Positions 1-11,300 of a stretch of DNA of 63,944 bases are shown piece after piece (positions within the stretch are counted from its first letter, which is position 1; each line of letters begins with the position of its first letter). A model generated the notes under the pieces. It was not told the DNA's origin. It made no database searches and worked only from the letters and a program-made list of their open reading frames with translations. The DNA is taken from contig JAKOGP010000008.1 in NCBI GenBank assembly GCA_022239325.1, positions 1 through 63,944 on the forward strand, written 5' to 3'. Source of the stretch: Flavobacteriaceae bacterium LSUCC0859. Lineage in GTDB: Bacteria > Bacteroidota > Bacteroidia > Flavobacteriales > Flavobacteriaceae. Position numbers and translations under genes: made by a program.

Positions 1-885
1 GACGGCATAGGAAACAACGCAGACACAGATGACGACAATGATGGCCAATCAGATATCCATGAAAACAATTGCGGATCAGACCCATTAGACGCTAGTGATA
101 CTTCTTTAGATACAGATGCAGACGGCATTCCAGATTGTATAGATACTGATGATGATGGAGACGGCGTAGAAGACACGGAAGACGCCTTCCCGATAAATCC
201 AAGCGAATGGACAGACACAGACGCAGACGGCATAGGGAATAATGCAGATGACGACGACGACAATGATGGCTACTCAGATTTAGACGAGCTGGAATGTAAC
301 AGCAATCCACTATATGCCTCTAGTGTTCCTTCAGATTTAGACAACGACGGAGTGCCCGACTGTCTAGATACAGACAGAGACGGGGATGGAGTTTTAAACA
401 CTCAGGATGTATTCCCAGATGATCCAAATGAGAGCGCAGACACAGATGGTGATGGTATAGGAGACAACTTTGAGGTAGATGACGACGGAGATGGTGTGTT
501 AGATATAAACGACGTCTTCCCACTAGATCCAAACGAGTCAAAAGATACTGACGGAGATGGCATAGGTGACAATGCAGATCTAGATGATAATAATGACGGC
601 TTTGGTGATATAGATCTTGAGGTGTCTGGAGCACTTACTCCAAACTCATCAGGACTTGAGAGTACTTGGAAAATTATCAATATTGAAAAGTATCCAAACG
701 CAAGAGTTCAGATCTACAACAGAAATGGCCAGGAAGTATTTAATACTATAGCCTATAGAAATGACTGGAGGGGAACTTATAAAAATAGCAGTGACCCATT
801 ACCAGCAGGATCATATTACTATATGATAGACCTAAACGATGCCAATCAAGAAGTCATTAAAGGCTGGTTGTATATTACTTATTAA
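1..885 (+). CDS. Giant surface adhesin, C-terminal part (TSP3 repeats plus T9SS type B sorting domain); 5' end outside the window
   Basis: The frame is open from base 1 to the TAA at 883-885, so the gene begins upstream of the window and the first ATG at 352 is not its start. The visible 294 residues are first a run of acidic thrombospondin type 3-like repeats with DxDxDGxxD cores and paired Cys, a calcium-binding stalk. The last ~90 residues form a gliding-motility/CHU_C-like C-terminal domain (SGALTPNSSG at its start, GWLYITY at its end) of the kind that routes proteins through T9SS as type B cargo. The same cassette closes the giant adhesin at 2348-21841 with very high similarity, so the two are paralogues. 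The PorP/SprF gene follows after 13 bp, probably in the same transcript. The N-terminal domains and the ligand cannot be known from here. Confidence 0.9.
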   Translation, partial: DGIGNNADTDDDNDGQSDIHENNCGSDPLDASDTSLDTDADGIPDCIDTDDDGDGVEDTEDAFPINPSEWTDTDADGIGNNADDDDDNDGYSDLDELECNSNPLYASSVPSDLDNDGVPDCLDTDRDGDGVLNTQDVFPDDPNESADTDGDGIGDNFEVDDDGDGVLDINDVFPLDPNESKDTDGDGIGDNADLDDNNDGFGDIDLEVSGALTPNSSGLESTWKIINIEKYPNARVQIYNRNGQEVFNTIAYRNDWRGTYKNSSDPLPAGSYYYMIDLNDANQEVIKGWLYITY

Positions 886-898
886 TTAGATTACAATA

Positions 899-1834
899 AT
901 GAAAAATATATACACTTACATATTGTTGCTTGGTTTTACATTTATTGGCTTTACAGCCAAAGCGCAACAACAAGCTAATTTTTTATTCTTTGAGTCTAAT
1001 ATGAGTATTATCAACCCTGCCTTTACAGGTTCACAGGGGCAACTTTTTGGTCTTCAATACAGAACAGCATGGATGGGTGTTGAAGACGCTCCTAGAGTGG
1101 CTAGTTTTAGCTACAATACTTCTGAGAAGAAAAACACTTCTTGGGGGTTTAACTTTACCTCTGATAGGGTGTATGTGGAAAACCAGGGAGTGGTGTCTGT
1201 AGATTATAGCTATAAACTTAAGCTCTCAGAGGGTACGAATCTTTACCTTGGAATAAAAGCAGGAGCTAACTATAACAATATAGATACAGATAGACTCAAT
1301 AGAATAACCTCAGAAAGTAACGCCTCTTTAGCTGGAATAACAAATTATATGAACCCACTTATAGGCGCAGGAGCTTTACTTAAAAGCAAGAATACTTTTC
1401 TTGGTTTCTCAGTGCCTAACATACTAAACAGTAAAAGATTTAAAGACCAACAAGGAGTTCAATCTACAGCTACAGATAAGCCTCACTTGTATATGAGTGG
1501 AGGAACTAGCTTTGGCCTTAGCTCAGGGCTAAGTTTAAGACCTGTTCTTTTGTATAGAATGGTGGCAGATGCTCCTAATCAATTAACTGCATTAGCCAAG
1601 TTAGACTTTAAGGATAGAGTAGAGATTGGAGCTGGTATGAGTAATAATGATTATATATCTGCTTTACTGTTTCTAAAAGGAGCCTCAAACTTGGATTTAG
1701 GAATAGGCTATGAGTTTGGACAAAGAACATCCTCAACAGCACTTAGAGAAAACACCATGGAATTTGTAGTTAGGTATAGATTTGATAAAGTTACTAAGGC
1801 AGAAACCACAAAGAAAGAAGTGAAAACGGAGTAA
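899..1834 (+). CDS. PorP/SprF family type IX secretion system membrane protein
   Basis: A 311-residue protein with a cleavable signal peptide (about residues 1-22, ending AKA|Q). The mature start QQQANFLFFESNMSIINPAF is the typical opening of the PorP/SprF family, followed by alternating beta-strand segments of an outer-membrane protein and a C-terminal YRF-containing strand. Family members accompany large adhesins with type B C-terminal domains and are needed for their secretion or attachment; SprF serves SprB in gliding flavobacteria. It lies 13 bp after one giant adhesin and about 510 bp before another with the same C-terminal domain, so it may serve both (inference). The C-terminus ends in a short Lys/Glu-rich tail. 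Start: ATG at 899 directly before the signal peptide. Confidence 0.93.
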   Translation: MKNIYTYILLLGFTFIGFTAKAQQQANFLFFESNMSIINPAFTGSQGQLFGLQYRTAWMGVEDAPRVASFSYNTSEKKNTSWGFNFTSDRVYVENQGVVSVDYSYKLKLSEGTNLYLGIKAGANYNNIDTDRLNRITSESNASLAGITNYMNPLIGAGALLKSKNTFLGFSVPNILNSKRFKDQQGVQSTATDKPHLYMSGGTSFGLSSGLSLRPVLLYRMVADAPNQLTALAKLDFKDRVEIGAGMSNNDYISALLFLKGASNLDLGIGYEFGQRTSSTALRENTMEFVVRYRFDKVTKAETTKKEVKTE

Positions 1835-1865
1835 TAGTTTTCAATAGCACCGAAATAACTAAAAG

Positions 1866-1896
1866 ATCCATCTTATTCAAGGTGGATTATTTTTTT
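1866..1896 (+). terminator. Intrinsic terminator after the adhesin-porP operon
   Basis: ATCCATCTT (1866-1874) can pair with AAGGTGGAT (1879-1887), with one G-U wobble, around a 4-nt loop, and is followed by a T-rich run to 1896. It sits 32 bp after the PorP/SprF stop codon, the expected place for the end of that operon. Confidence 0.75.
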
Positions 1897-2116
1897 GTGA
1901 AGTAGTAATTGAAATTTAGCTAGGAAGGTATACTCAAGGTTTGGGTTATATATAGATTTTGAGCAAAAGCCTTGAAATGAAAAATGATTCAGAGAAACCC
2001 ACTCCTCTCTTTAAATTAAGTGATGCATTGTAACTTTTTGGGTTTTTAAATAGGCATGAAGGAGTTACCTAACTTCTATGACTCACAATACAATAATCGC
2101 ACAAAAAATTATCCTT

Positions 2117-2159
2117 GAAAACAAAAAACCCTTGAAAATCAAATGATTAACAAGGGTTT
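2117..2159 (-). terminator. Terminator-like hairpin oriented to the minus strand
   Basis: AAACCCTTG (2126-2134) and CAAGGGTTT (2151-2159) form a perfect 9-bp stem around a 16-nt loop. The A-rich flank at 2117-2128 becomes a T-run after the stem only when read on the minus strand. No gene is visible on the minus strand upstream of it (2160-2347), so it may end a small antisense RNA or be a remnant of a lost gene or mobile element. Confidence 0.5.
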
Positions 2160-2197
2160 GTGTACTCTCTATGGCGCTGTTTTCGAACACATAAGTT

Positions 2198-2257
2198 TAC
2201 ATATACCACTAATTAGTACGATTTTTTAAAAAATCGTACTAATTAGTGGTATATGTA
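2198..2257. repeat. Perfect 60-bp palindrome
   Basis: Two 30-nt arms (2198-2227 and 2228-2257) are exact reverse complements with no spacer. The centre is TTTTTT/AAAAAA and each arm contains ACCACTAATTAGTACG. Checked base by base; the match stops at 2197/2258. Such a structure could be an extruded cruciform, a very strong RNA hairpin, a large operator or a mobile-element end. It lies 25 bp upstream of the candidate -7 element of the giant adhesin gene. Confidence 0.9.
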
Positions 2258-2281
2258 TTAAAAAAATGTTTTTATAAACAT

Positions 2282-2289
2282 TAATTTTG
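2282..2289 (+). promoter_or_regulatory. Candidate -7 promoter element for the giant adhesin
   Basis: TAATTTTG matches the Bacteroidota -7 consensus TAnnTTTG exactly. Transcription would start near 2296 and give a leader of about 50 nt before the ATG at 2348. I see no clear TTG at the -33 position. Confidence 0.55.
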
Positions 2290-2298
2290 CAGGTTGTT

Positions 2299-2331
2299 AA
2301 AGGGTCCCAAATTAATATCAACCCTTTTTTT
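2299..2331 (+). terminator. Terminator-like hairpin in the leader of the giant adhesin (possible attenuator)
   Basis: AAAGGGT (2299-2305) pairs perfectly with ACCCTTT (2321-2327) around a 15-nt loop, and the T-run continues to 2331. If transcription starts near 2296, this hairpin is at the very 5' end of the mRNA and 17 nt before the start codon. It could cause premature termination or protect the 5' end; only its position is certain. Confidence 0.5.
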
Positions 2332-2347
2332 GACCAGAATGTAACCC

Positions 2348-5300
2348 ATGCATACCAAACGCTTCTTGTGTTTTTATTTATTCTTAGTTTCTGCACTTTG
2401 TGCACAGCTAGGTTATGGGCAAAATTTGACCATTTCAGATTCTGGTGAAACAGGAATATCAGGGACTAACTGGAGTATTTCTGGAAATATTTTAACTTCC
2501 ACTGAAAACGCATCCATTCATCCAGCTGTTATTGAAAAAGCATTGGACTTGGGAGAATTAAGCATCCAAGTGACAGGAGAAAAGGGAACAATTCTCGTAC
2601 AATCTCCCATCCGTTCCTCTAAAGGCCATGCACTAAAATTGATTGCTCAAAGTAGTATTCAAGTCTATGAATCTATAGAGATTTCAGGTGGAGAGATTTA
2701 CTTATCTGTTACTGATAACCAAATTGCCCAGGGCAGTATTTGTATTGATGGAGACATTAGTGTGGCGTCGGCCAGTGGCAAAGGAGGGAATATTCTTTTA
2801 GAAGCCAAAAACATAACTCTTTCAGAAAAGGCGGTACTCACCGCTACCGGACCCACAGGAGGTGGGAATATACTGGTTGGTGGAGACTGGCAAGGAGGTG
2901 CAAGTATAGAGAATAGAGTATTTGAGGATCCAAACAAATTAAAGCAGGCCACAAAAGTAAGTATGCACGCCAAAGCTTTTATAGACGCTAGTGCTACTGA
3001 AAACGGAAATGGAGGAACGGTGGTCTTGTGGTCTGACATTAAAAATCCAACATCTGTCACCAAAGCCCATGGAACTATTTTTGCCAAAGGGGGAAGTATT
3101 TCTGGAGATGGAGGAATGATTGAGACTTCTGGTTATTATTTAGATTCTCAAAATGTAAGAGGTTCTGCATCTGCTGAAAATGGGCAGGCTGGTTTGTGGC
3201 TGTTTGATCCGACCAATGTGACCATTGGCTCAAGTGGTTCTTCTGCGGGCACTTCAAATAATGGCGTCTCTACCATTACTGCTTCAAGTATTTCTAGCTT
3301 GTTAGATGGAGGTAGTAGTGTTACGGTGACCACTGGAACAAGTGGATCTGATTTAGGAGATATTACCATTAACACTGCTATAACAAAAAATAGCGGAACC
3401 GAAGTTACACTGACATTTGTAGCAGCAAATTCAATTGTGGTTAATGAATCTATCAACCATACTGGTGGGAGTGCATTGAATTTAATATTTGACGCAGACA
3501 ACAGCAATCCATCAGGGACTACTAGAGATGGAGGCGGGATTACAATTTTAGAAAAGTCTTTAAGTACTGGAGGGGGTGATGTTACTTTTGGTGGTTCAGC
3601 TTATGGAAGTTATACAGGAGGTAGTTTATATGTAGGAGGAGGAAGCACTTCAATTGCGATAAATGCTGGTAGTGGAAATGTTTTAGTGAAAGATCAGTTA
3701 ATTATTGCTAATTCAAGCAGCGATGGTTTTGTGATTAATTCCACAGCAAATGTTACTATCCATGGAACTATTGATTCAGGAAATAGTTATACCGCTGTTT
3801 CTGGAGATAAAACATGGGAAGAGGCATTAAATGATGCAGATAATACCGCAGGCTCCTATTTAGCAACCATTACTTCAGCGGCTGAAAATGCCATTGCTAT
3901 TCGTGCGGCTAATTATAGTTCCGCTTGGCTAGGCGGTAGAAGGGTCACAGGAATTGGAACTGATAATGCTTGGCGTTGGGTTTCTGAACCTGGTTATACC
4001 ACCAATACAGCTCCAATTTTTTTCTATCAGGGGGCTGCTTCCCCTACTTTATCAAACACCAGTAATTCAGGAGGATCGTCTGCTACTGGATATTACAATA
4101 ATTGGAATGCATGGCAGGAAGGAGACAATACAGGAGGCGAACCTAATAACTGGAATGGAAGCGCGGCGGCACCGCTTACTTCTGAAAACGAGTCTGCAAT
4201 TCAATTTACAGGAACTATTGGGGTATGGAATGATTTGCCAAAGAATAGTTCTAAAATACCACAGTATATAAGAGAGACCAATTTACCTCCTTCTAACCTT
4301 AAAATTAATACTACAGGAGATGTTATTCTTTATCAGAATATTGGCGTTAATAAAAAACTAGAAAATTTATTAATAACGGCTTCTAATGTTAATTTGCCAA
4401 ATATTAGCACTAAATGGGCGATTAATGAAGATATTGTTTTAAATGCAAACTTAAAATACGCTAACAGTAATTCAATTACGACAACCCTATTAGTAGGAGA
4501 CGACATTTTCTTTAATAAAGATGTGATTGCCAATGGTATCGGGAAGTTAAACTTAGACCTTAAGGCAGCTATTTACTCAGGGGAAATTGTTTTTGAAGGT
4601 AATGTCACTACAAAAGGTGGGGTTATAAGTACTACGTCAGCTATAGTGTCTTTTCAATCAGAATATGATCAATCAATAAATACTACTGCTACGAGTGGTG
4701 ACGGGGGAGATCTTATTTTTAATTCCAATGTACAGATTGGGGTATTAGATAGTGGTGATGAAGGGAAGCTAAATTTCATTACAGATGGAGGAGATGTGCT
4801 CTTTAAAAAAGATGTTAATGCATCTAGTAGTATACAAAGACAGCTTGTAACGGGTATCTCTTTAAATGGATGGAGTAGCACTAGTACTCTATATACTGGG
4901 GTTGAAGAATGGGGGACTATTCTAGGGGCATTTGACTACGGAGATAATTTAACGGCTCCTTTAGATTTTAATAGTACGGCTAAAAATATTTCATTTAATT
5001 TCTACCGTTTAGAAAGCTGGGATAATGAATATGTACGTTTTTATATAGACAATTCCAAAATAGGAGAATTCCAACTTATAAATAATGGGGAGATTTCAAG
5101 TACTACTAATGCAGTAAATTTAACCAGTGGTTATAGTGTTAAAGCATCTCCAAGTGGTGAGAGTTTACTTGTAAATAATAAAACTTTCAATAATAATGAT
5201 TGGACTTCTCAAAAGCTTCAAATTGACATTAACACTCCTTCTTTAGACAATTTTACCCTAAAAGTTAATACAAACCTTGGCAGTAATTGGTATGACGAGG

Positions 5301-8300
5301 GGTGGGGTATTGAAAATCTTCTTATTAGGGAATTACCTGACACTTATAATTTTAATGGAAAGATGAATGTAAATACCCAATCTGGGAAAGTTACATTTGA
5401 GGGAGAAGTAGGAAATGAAAAACCAATTGGGCTTATTGAGCTTACAGCCTACGAGATTCAGCAGTCTAATGAATATGAGTTAGCTAGTTCAGGAGTACTA
5501 AGTATTACCACTATTACTCCTACAATTTTTAATGGAGTATTGTCCGGCAATAATATTAGCCTAAATAAATATGGAACTTACGACTTGTTTATTACTCAGG
5601 ATCAGTCATTTACAGGTAATATTAATATAGTGCAAGGTGACTTAGTCGTGAAAAATGACACTCCAAGTATTACGCCAAATATTACAGGAACTTCACATTT
5701 ATCTATAGTACCCAATAGTACAAGTTTTAGTGAGGCCTTCACTTACAATACCTTTACTATAAGCAACACCCTTTCGGGTCTAACCATTGGAACTGTTTCA
5801 AATACAGCAAACATTATTATTTCTAAGGATATTAATATTGCTGGTCCCATTTCTATTTACGGAGGTCACCTTAACATTGATAATGATATAGAAACTACAG
5901 CAAGTGGTGATATTATTCTAAAGGGATATACTAGTGCTGCCAATTATGGAATAAACCTCGCCTCTAATAAAAGCATTAAAGCCAAGGATGGTCATATTGA
6001 CATTCACGCTACTGGTGGGACAACCTATTATGGCATATACCTAGGGAGCAGCTCAAAAATAGAAGCAAAAGGGAGCGGTAAAAAGTTAGAAATTACCGCG
6101 GTTGGCCACAGTACTGGAGGGGGGATTTATATGGACACTTCTACTACTCTCTCAAGTACATCGGACATTAATATATATGCCAACGGGGGAACTTCTTCAA
6201 ATGGAATTCAACTTCTTTCTCATGCTCAAATTAGGTCATCTGCTGGCGATGTGCACATCAATGCTATAGGCTATAGGGGTGTTTATGGAAAGAACAACTC
6301 AAACAGTATTAGGGCTCATAATGATTTAACTATTAACGCCCTAGCGTCTGAAACTCATGGGATTTATTCAGATAATATTAACGTGGCATGTAGCGATGGT
6401 GTGAGCTGTGGTTGGGTTTCTGATGAAGGGAATATAATTATTAATTCCATAAATAAAGCTAATTACTACTATACTACCTATCTAAGAAACCCATTGATTG
6501 CCAATGGAACAGAGACGGGTAAAGGAAATATTACCTATACAGGTACTTCAACTCAAGGAGGAATTAAATTGGACTCAGACTTGGGTTATATTCATGCAGA
6601 GGGGGATATTAATCTTATTGGCTATGGAGGAAGCTCCTCTGGCGATGCCATTCATATTTCTCAAGAGGGACCAACGCTAATCTCTGGCGGAGGTGGTACA
6701 GTAAGATCTGAAAATGGAGATGTCATTTTCTCTGCCTTTGGGGCAAACAATGCAGGAGTTTATTTTGGCAATAATGATAATATACGAATTGTTGCCCTTG
6801 CAGGTGATATTATCATGCAAGGAGCATCACTATCAACAAATACCAATAATGTTTACGATACATCTAATACTGCCATTGGAAATGCCTATACCAATATTTA
6901 TAATGCTATTGTCAATGCCGATGATCCAAGGAGCGTCAGTCCATCAGGGTTTGCAACAGCAGATCCTACCTCAGGGGCTAAAGCAAAATATTGGCCAGTC
7001 CATTTATATGGAGGAACATTACTTGCCCTAAATAATCCTTATGAGTACCTAAATGACGGAACAGCACCGACCTCAGGTGGATCTATTAATATTGATGCTG
7101 AACAAATATATTATTTCAGTTCTTCAGGTGCAGCAGACAGAGGGGCAGCTGTTGCTTTTTTTGATGGTTTAGATTTATTTGCCTATGACTCGATTTCAAT
7201 TAAAGGAGACTCAGCATCTAATGGACTTGATCAGTATGGAGGTAATCACGGGATTATTATTTATAGTACAACCACAGATATTCGTAGCTTCAACTCCTCA
7301 ATCAGTTTAACAGGATATGCCAATGGTTATACGACTTATGGACACTTCACTTCTAATTGGCCGGGTGCTGGTGTGGCAATACATTCAGATCACAATACAA
7401 TAAGAGCTAAAACCGATCTGAATGTCACCGGTGTCAACCCAGCAGGTATTGGAATCTGGTTAAGAGAAGGTGGTACTAATGATGGACTAAGGTCTGATAC
7501 AGGGAATATTACTATTAAAGGTTTAAGTAATTCAATTTATTGGGGCACTTATGTTAGACAAAAAGTAACCGCAACGTTAGGTGATGTTTATGTTAGTGGC
7601 GCAGGTAAACAGGGTGGTGTTTTTTATGATGATGAAAACGCATTAACTGCAGGCGGTAACATATATTTTGTTGGATATAGTACTGGAGAGCACGGTTTAT
7701 ACTTCGAAGGCAATACGTTAACATCTGGTGGAAGCATTACCCTTTCTGCTAACAGCGGATCTTCCAGCTCAAGTTATTACGGATTATATTCGGCTAGTGC
7801 ATTTACCGCTGATCAAAATATTATTATTCAAGGAGCTCAATTAGCTGCATCGACTGCTGATAATTTATCGAGTGCTGCAACAGATAGCCCGATTGTATTT
7901 GCAACAGCTGACACTAATGCAGATGTTGCAGGTTATAATGGAGACCGAACTGTTTACATCAGAGAAGACTTAACGGCGACGAATGGTTATATAAAAATTT
8001 TAGGAGAAACAAACCTATCTGCAGACCTAAAAGCTGGAAATGGTATCATCATCGATGGAGGTGATATTGATATTGCGGGTACATTTGAGACTACTGAGGC
8101 AAATGCTGATATTAAAATTTTATCAGATGCAGGAATTTACTCTCTTACAAATATTAGCTTAACCTCTGGAACGGGTGGTGATATTTGGTTAATCTCTGAT
8201 GCCGATAATTCTAGCGGTGGAAGTATTTACATGCCTCATAATTTAACCATCAATTCTAATGGCGGTGAGATTAGGTTAGCGGGAGGAAATACATTAGGAA

Positions 8301-11300
8301 CAGGTTATGCTACAGGACTAAATACTACTTACGCAGAAGGGATTGATTTAAGAGGAACAGTTAGTGTTAACTCTTCAAATGGTAACATTGTATTTAAAGG
8401 AAAATCATATAGTGATGGAGTAGCTAATAGTAATGGCGCATATGGTGTTGGTCTTTGGAATTCAAATAATAAAACAATAAATTCTGGTACCGGGACAATT
8501 TATATCGAAGGAATTAGCCAAGATGACAATAACAGTTCATACAATTATGGTGTTGTATTAAAAGGTACAACAGTACAATTAATTTCAGCTAATACTTCTT
8601 CAGATGCAATAAAAATTATTGGTAAAAATACTGCAGGCGATGGTGTGAGTTATGGAAGAGGTATTAGCCTTCAAGCTACCACAAATAAAATCCACGCAAC
8701 AGGAAGTGGCGGAGGAATTACTTTACAAGGTGAAGGGCGATTTAGTTTTACTATTTACGGTACAACAGAGATTTTAGCAGCCTCAGGACCAATCACGCTT
8801 GAGTCAACCAACGCTGCAGACGATGAAGATATCTATATAGATGCTAGCGATCTTGATATTGGATCAAAATCAGGTGTTACAGGACTAACTTCAAGCTCAT
8901 CAAATATTATTATTAGAGCTGATACATATAGTTTTAATGGCCTGACACCAGATATTGCAACATCAGGAAATGTCACGTGGGAGCCGATATCAAGCTCAAA
9001 CAGTTTTGGATATGGTGTTAAGACATCGTGGTTTAGTTGGAATCAAAACAGCCAAACAATGTCAGGTTTAACTATCGGTAAACCTACAAATGAAAACAAC
9101 GTAACAGTTAATTCTGCTTTATCAGTAACAGGACCAATTTCAGTTTACGGAGGAGATATTACCATCAACGAAAACCTTACTTCTACTTTTACAGATTCAG
9201 ACATCCTACTTAAAGGATCAGATATTTCACTTGCCACCAATAAGTCTATTACGACCAATGGTGGTGACATTATTTTTTGGGCTAATAGAGATAATATAAC
9301 TAATGGCGCAGGAAGTAATGGAATCATTTTAAATGGCTCGAATAACTTGTCGAGTAATAATGGAAAAATTGTTTTAGCTGGAGGTCTTGATGACGGGTCA
9401 AATAATGGTACTTCTGGAGATGGAATACCAGATGGTTTTACTTACCGAGCCGATGAAAATATTCAATCCCTTGGTATAGGTGATAATGTGAGTATAGACT
9501 CTGATGGTGGTCAAGTCATATTAAGGGGTCAAGCTTTTAATGGAGTATCTGGGAATACAAATCTTCACGGAATAGGTATTGGCTCCGGATTTTCTTTAGA
9601 TGCAGGTTCTGGTAGTGTTTTAATGCACGGAAAGAATTTTGATCGATCTGCCATTTATAATGGGAATGGAGGCTTTGCTATTCAATCATCCAGCACGAAT
9701 AATCCTGCTATTGAAATAATAGCGGATTCAAATAACGCTCCTATAATATTAAGTCGACTTGCTCCAACAAATGCCTTAATCCAATCAACCAGTAGTACAG
9801 GAGGTGGAATTAAAATAAGCGGAAACTATCCTTCTGGTAGTACCCCGGGCAATGCTCTAATTTTCGGTAAAGGTGGAAATACTGATACTGCGATTTTGCA
9901 AGTGCTAAGTCAAAGCGGGAGTATAACATTTTCAACCGAAGGTTCTTTATACCTGGATCAAGGGGTCTTTTTAGGCAACAGAGAAAATGCCACTGCTATA
10001 AATAGTATTACCCCAAGTATAACTAGTTCTTCAGCCGATATTAAGCTTTCAGTAAATAATTACGTTCTAAACGACGGAAGCGAGCTTTCAAATGATACCT
10101 CAGGCACTTTTACTCTTGAGCCAGCATCAAATAACTTTTCAAACCCAATAACCTATCCAATAGCTAATTTGAGTTTAAATAGTAGCGTCAGTGGTTTAAC
10201 CATAGGTAAACCCAGCAACACCGAAAATATCACCATCAGCAGTGCGCAGACCATTGCCGGTCCAATTTCCATATACGGAGGAGATATTACACTTTCTAAT
10301 TCCTTAACCGCTTCAGGCACTTTGTTACTTCAAGGCTCAGGAGCTACCACCCAATCTGCAGCCATTTCTGCTACGACTTTAAGTTTGCAAGGATCTGGGA
10401 CATTCACATTGAATAATTCTGAAAACCATGTTGAGTCCATTACTGCTGGAACGGCTACACAAACCACAGGTAATATAAGCTTAACCAATAAGGACGCCCT
10501 AATCATTGGCGATGGATCTAATGGTATTCAATCTTCAGGAACCATTCAAGTGGGTACCTTATCAGGAAATTTAACGCTAGCGAACAATATAAGCACGGAT
10601 AATACAACAAACAGTGCTATAAAATTATATGCAGATCAGGGAGAAGCGGCTGGGTCTGAGGGACAAGGAAATATATTAATAAGCGGTACACCAAGCCTAA
10701 CAACGGGTAGTGGCGGTAGAGCTAGTTTGTACAGTGGAAATCCAGTAAATAGTTCAGGTTTAGTAACTCTTGTGGGAGGTAATACTAATGTAAGATTCGG
10801 AGTAGATTCAAGTACTATTTCATTTACTCCTGCTCTAAGTAGTGGTAATTATGCCTTATTCAGAGCAGGTGGGGATATTATTGACGCTGTTGTAGAAACA
10901 ATTCCTGATAGGGTATACAGTGGTTTGGCCCAAACCGTGTCACCAACAGTAACATTTAATAGTCAAACTCTAGTTGAAGGCACGGACTACACTGTTAGTT
11001 TCACAAATAATTTAAACGTTGGAACAGCTTCTTTAACCCTCACAGGAATAGGGGGTTATACTGGAACAAAAAGTGCAGCATTTAACATCATAGCCAAAAC
11101 TCTTACCATTACCGCAGTAGATAAGACCAAGGTGTATGATTCATCTGTTTTTACGCCAACGGATTATACTGTAACTTATGATGGCTTTGAGAATGGTGAG
11201 ACAAAATCGGTGCTCTCAGGCACAATTACTTATACAGGCACTGCTGTAGCAGCGACTGCTTCTGGAACGTATGTGATTACTCCTGGTGGGCTTACAAGTT

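Larger units (their letters stand above)
1835..2347. other. 513-bp intergenic region upstream of the giant adhesin
   Basis: No convincing gene is seen here; the only Met-initiated frames are very short. The region holds a terminator (1866-1896), a hairpin whose T-run faces the minus strand (2117-2159), a perfect 60-bp palindrome (2198-2257), a candidate promoter -7 element (2282-2289) and a leader hairpin (2299-2331). It is unusually rich in structure compared with other gaps in the window. Confidence 0.7.

Noticed and set aside
402-680. Minus-strand open frames across the TSP3 region of the first adhesin
   Set aside because: They are antisense shadows of the Asp-rich repeats; composition is Ser/Leu/His-rich without domains, and the plus frame is clearly coding.
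2160-2200. A decayed tRNA on the minus strand (GTTCGAA next to GTACTC)
   Set aside because: The short similarity to a T-loop is not backed by acceptor or anticodon stems.
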